In this document: positions 60,794 through 64,000 of the stretch, in pieces | Layout: the number at the start of each line of letters is the position of its first letter | Position numbering within the stretch: the first letter of the stretch is position 1 | NCBI RefSeq assembly: GCF_026262505.1 | Contig: NC_067208.1 | Location: 16,067,962-16,131,961 of the forward strand | Length of the DNA stretch: 64,000 nt | DNA from: Trichomonas vaginalis G3 | Taxonomy: Eukaryota > Parabasalia > Trichomonadida > Trichomonadidae | Direction: 5' to 3' | Made by a program: the position numbers and the translations under genes | The notes under the pieces: generated by a model | Told to the model about the DNA's origin: nothing | The model's input: only the letters and a program-made list of their open reading frames with translations | The model's database searches: none

Positions 60794-61246
60794 GTCTAGC
60801 GATTTCGCTATCTATATTCGAGACAAGCTTTTTGACAGCAAAACATCTGTCGACCATAAAATCTTACATAGTGTAAACAAGAAAGGTGAATTTTTCTAAA
60901 GTTCTGTTTCTGGGAATATGACAAGAACCATAAAACATTACAAAGAGCAGTCTTAAAATTTGTCAATGACAGACTTGTTGACAGAGATGACGCCGATTGG
61001 AAAGATGAAGTCCAACAAAAGTTCTTAGAATGCAAAGAAGGCACATGCGCTGTTCTTGAAGATGAAATAGAAAACAGAATAGAAGAGCTATTAAAGGACA
61101 AAGAACTTTTACATAAATATGGTTCTGAGAAATTTGACATAACTCCACCAGAAAAGAAGAAGAGAGAAAAGAAAGAAAAAAGAAAAGAAAGTAGAAGAGA
61201 AGAAAGAACCTGAACCAGTTCCAGAGAAAAAGAAATTTGACATGTA
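60794..61246 (+). pseudogene. Charged Polinton protein, divergent from the ATPase, broken
   Basis: Starts MSSDFAIYIRDKLFDSK; the later part has FWEYDKNHKTLQRAV, FLECKEGTCAVLEDE and a long Lys/Glu tail. Function unknown. Broken. Confidence 0.5.
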
Positions 61247-61262
61247 AATAAAATTTTATTTT

Positions 61263-61682
61263 TTAGAACATTTCTGGGTCAATGTCAATGTTCTCTTCCT
61301 CTTTAGGAGCAAACACCGGCTTAGACTCTAAAATCTTTTTACCCAATCTACCCTGAACTTCAACTATCTTAGACTCATAATATTCATAGTCGTCTGCTTT
61401 CTTTGGTTCATAAGGTATAACAAGTTTGTATGCTTTGCCTTCTTCGAGTTTTGAGAACTTTCTGTCAAAATTTTCTTTGACTGCTAACAAACCTTCTATG
61501 TCTAAGTCTTCAAATTTCGCACCATTTTTAGTCACAATAGCAAACTTAACGGGTGCAATGTTCCAAATTTTGTCAAATGTAGACTTTTCAAAATGGTAGA
61601 AGTAAACATTCAAATAAGCGAATGGGTCTAGTTCTTCTTTGACTTCTGTCATGTACTTGTTGACTGAAATATATTTCGTCAT
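61263..61682 (-). CDS. Small acidic Polinton protein
   Basis: 139 residues, whole. MTKYISVNKYMTEVKEELDP, then strands (KFAIVTKNGAKFEDLD, AYKLVIPYEP) and an acidic tail ending DIDPEMF. A strand-rich core with an acidic C-terminus is reminiscent of phage single-stranded-DNA-binding proteins, and the neighbour is a replicative helicase, but this is a guess. Confidence 0.5.
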   Translation of the reverse strand: MTKYISVNKYMTEVKEELDPFAYLNVYFYHFEKSTFDKIWNIAPVKFAIVTKNGAKFEDLDIEGLLAVKENFDRKFSKLEEGKAYKLVIPYEPKKADDYEYYESKIVEVQGRLGKKILESKPVFAPKEEENIDIDPEMF

Positions 61683-61717
61683 CTTTTCTATCGGATAAAA
61701 AAATATTTTTTTTAAAT

Positions 61718-62951
61718 TTACTCAGAAAAATTTTTCTTTGTATATACGCCGTTCTGAACATCTAAAAGACTTTTGACATTTGCCAAGAATGTTCGTTTAG
61801 ACGCTGTCATATAACCATACTCTTGACAATATTGTTTATATTCATCGTACAATGACCTTTCATCTAAACACTCAAAGTCGGTTTCATCTATGAACAGTTC
61901 ATATACACTCTTGTTTGCTTCTAACAATGTTTGTCTCTCTTCGGTATATGGAATTTGTCTTGGATTGAAGTTAGAAATATCTAATGTCATAAAGTATGAG
62001 AACAAATGGTTGTAAAAGTCAGATGTCAAAGTTTCTGCTAAGTCGTCAAAATATTCTGTATCTTGCATATGAGAATCTGACGTTCTGACAACTACATATC
62101 TTCTGTCAGAACTTTCTAACTTCATCGGAACAACATTGTTTGAAACCATGATGAAATTTGCAACATTTTCACAAACTCTTTGGTCTTTATATTTTCTTTC
62201 AACAACTCCAACTTTGTTGTTATAAGACTCTTCAAAGCATCTGAGTTCAAAACTTTTGTTGTATCTATACTTTGAAGTTCATTGCAAACTATAAGTTCAT
62301 ATTCTCTATGAAGAGTTAAATTTACCGCAGATGTTTTCTAAGTTTGTCATATTAGGGTTCGAATAGCCCTCTAACAGTTTGCATAAGATATCTGTAAAGA
62401 AAGTGTTCTTACCAGTTCCTTGTTTTCCAATTATAATGAGAGCAGTTTCATTTTTAGCACTTGGATGTTGTAAGATGTTTGCAAACCAACATTAAGATAT
62501 ACTCATAGACTCTTTCGTTTCCATTGCATATAATTTCTTTGACATGGTCTAACCAAGCTTCTATAACATTTTCTTCCATTCTACTTTTTCGTATTTATAT
62601 CCAGTGAAGATAGAATAGAAGTTTGGAGATGGTGTATAGAACTTTATACCACGAACTGAAAAATCTTCTTAACTTTGACAATAAGATATCCCAAGCATCT
62701 AACATCTTCATGCCAACTTGTACGACTTTTATTTTCTTAAGTTTCTGTCTACATTCTTGTTCTGAAACTATTGTTGCTCTTGGTTTGTTAAAGACAACAT
62801 CCCATTCTTTCATGACATAACATTCTGGGGCAGAGTCAACATAAATGACTAAACGTTTCAAATTCTCGACTGCTTTGTTATAGTCTCGAAATGGACACAT
62901 ATTTCTGAACGCTTGGAAGTCATAAAAATCTGAAACATCTATTCTGTACAT
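61718..62951 (-). pseudogene. D5-like SF3 helicase/primase-helicase, element D, broken
   Basis: N-terminal part MYRIDVSDFYDFQAF with a strand VIYVDSAPECYV. The middle has a Walker A ALIIIGKQGTGKNT on the minus strand near 62,420-62,450. The C-terminal 143 codons begin VSNNVVPMKLESSDRRYVVV, the sensor and arginine-finger region of D5-like/phage P4-type SF3 helicases, followed by a winged-helix-like end (YMTASKRTFLANVKSLL). It would unwind DNA at replication start. Broken, several breaks. A primase-like gene is at 5999-6937. Confidence 0.7.
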
Positions 62952-62952
62952 T

Positions 62953-63661
62953 TTATAAAAATAAAAAAAAATATTTTTTTTTATTCTTGACTTTGTTGTT
63001 GCATTTGTTGCATTTGTGTTGTTCTTGAGCTATTTGTTGTTGAAGTTGTTCTTGTAGTACAATACTTTCACCAGTTGCATCTTCCAATTCGAAACTTTCT
63101 GCCGTCATTGACAAATACATAGGACATAAAAGTTTTACAGGAACAAAGTTTGCGTCAACTAATGTCAACGTTATACTTGCCAAAGTGTTTGAGTTCACTA
63201 AGGTTGAAAACTCTGCATTCGAATGAACAATAGGCAAACCAGCAGAGAATGTGTTGTTTATACGCATGAGTATCTTTTGGTCATAGTAGTTTCTGTCGAC
63301 ATTCGAATAACACTTTGAACCTAAGTTTGAAACAATATATAAAATAGGTGTACTTAAAGTCAATGGAACAGACATTCCTTGTATGACACCTTTTCCTGTT
63401 ATAGGAAACTGTTGGTAGTAAAAACCAGATATAAGTTTGTATTATAGCTCATATTGTTTATAGTAACTCAGTCGGACATCCAAACATAATGAAACCTGCT
63501 CTAGTTGCAGCACATGTTACATCCGTCCTTAAAGTATTAAATAAGTCAACAAAACCTGTTGGTGGTATATCTGAGTAAGTATCTTCAAAGAAGTATTTTT
63601 TACCATTCACAACAACAAAGTCTTCTGGTGTCAAAAGAGCAAAACAGGCTTTAGTCGTCAT
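62953..63661 (-). pseudogene. Structural-type protein family S1, element D, broken
   Basis: Begins MTTKACFALLTPEDF; later part TPILYIVSNLGSKCYSNVDR and the S1 ending ASITLTLVDANFVPVKL followed by a strand and a Gln-rich tail. Compare MQFRLVDFQGEPVEL in element B. Broken. Confidence 0.5.
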
Positions 63662-63782
63662 CGTGTTTAAGGTCAGTTTACAATATCGTCCTTGAGGATT
63701 TGTAAGTTTGTTTTATATAGAATTATATGACTCAGGGTTTTTAGTCGTAATAGTATAAACCACTATGTCTTCTGCCATTTAC

Positions 63783-63992
63783 TTAGCAAGTAAATTTTAA
63801 TGAAATGTTGTGGTCGTCAAATATTTTTATGACGTCTGGGAAACTATATTTTAAGTTCAACGTTTCACCTCCTTTCATAACGTATATCTTGTCAATGACA
63901 TTGTATGAAACACCACAGCAAGCAATGTCGGGTTCTATTTCTTTGATGTTTATATCGTCTGCCTCTGTCAAAAGTTTCAATAGTTCTTTCAA
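63783..63992 (-). CDS. CCG-motif protein, element D (short)
   Basis: 69 residues, MKELLKLLTEADDINIKEIE then PDIACCGVSYNVIDKIYV and a strand-rich end. The C-terminal domain of the longer proteins at 12,895 and 25,070 in minimal form; the window ends just beyond, so upstream coding cannot be checked. Confidence 0.55.
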   Translation of the reverse strand: MKELLKLLTEADDINIKEIEPDIACCGVSYNVIDKIYVMKGGETLNLKYSFPDVIKIFDDHNISLKFTC

Positions 63993-64000
63993 AATTTCAT

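Larger units (their letters stand above)
46200..64000. mobile_element. Polinton element D, broken, continues past the window
   Basis: A Polinton fossil. Order: repeats, adenine methyltransferase, small structural proteins, capsid-type remnant, tail-fibre gene, integrase, amphipathic protein, Lys/Glu-rich protein, HNH protein, polymerase piece, capsid-type protein, KilA-N and MNPTSML genes, two further KilA-N-type genes, packaging ATPase, D5-like helicase, S1 protein, CCG-motif protein. The integrase in the middle suggests more than one element or a rearrangement. It is broken, well over ten breaks, though several genes look whole. Close to copy A in sequence, hence young. Confidence 0.75.

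Overview
The window looks like the nuclear genome of the parasitic protist Trichomonas vaginalis or a close relative. It is very AT-rich and has no introns that I can see. Host genes are sparse and short, two of them carry a match to the trichomonad initiator (TCAYTWYTCATTA) directly before the ATG, and there are several Maverick/Polinton elements of the kind that fill the T. vaginalis genome. Everything here is read by eye from the sequence; no database search was run.

Layout. Positions 1-5140 are a broken Polinton piece (copy A) that is collinear with, and only slightly diverged from, 53.26-57.57 kb. Repeats fill 5.14-5.98 kb. A primase-like gene (5999-6937) and a repeat block (7.0-7.7 kb) follow. 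Element B runs at about 7.7-16.95 kb (integrase, tail-fibre-like protein, structural proteins, packaging ATPase). Element C runs at about 17.4-30.1 kb (integrase, fibre, structural proteins, ATPase, major capsid protein), and a repeat-flanked KilA-N two-gene cassette sits inside it at 19.3-22.06 kb. A 5-kb foldback structure lies at 30.5-35.45 kb. The host-like part is 35.7-42.9 kb: a tetraspanin, two nearly identical NAD(P)H:quinone-oxidoreductase-like genes head to head, a ubiquitin-like protein, and a Ras-family GTPase cut off at its 5' end. A Mutator-like transposase gene with a whole reading frame (42,999-44,678) abuts the Ras remnant. Next comes a 1.05-kb array of about a dozen back-to-back hairpins (44,927-45,975). 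Element D runs from about 46.2 kb to the window end (adenine methyltransferase, fibre, integrase, HNH nuclease, polymerase piece, capsid-type proteins, KilA-N proteins, ATPase, D5-like helicase).

How the parts relate. The Polintons share a virus-like set (integrase, A32-like ATPase, capsid-type proteins, a short amphipathic protein, a small CCG-motif protein, a phage-like fibre) in different arrangements, and all are treated here as fossils. Genes of these elements share an AT-rich leader ending in TAAATG or a close variant. Their intergenic spaces carry families of palindromic repeats built on AGATCT, whose flanking words differ between copies while the architecture stays the same.

The most unusual signal is the hairpin array at 44.9-46.0 kb. 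Two tandem 250-bp units each hold four hairpins, and one hairpin pair differs by compensatory base-pair changes. Further hairpins follow with spaced mismatches and G-T pairs. I do not recognise it as any described element.
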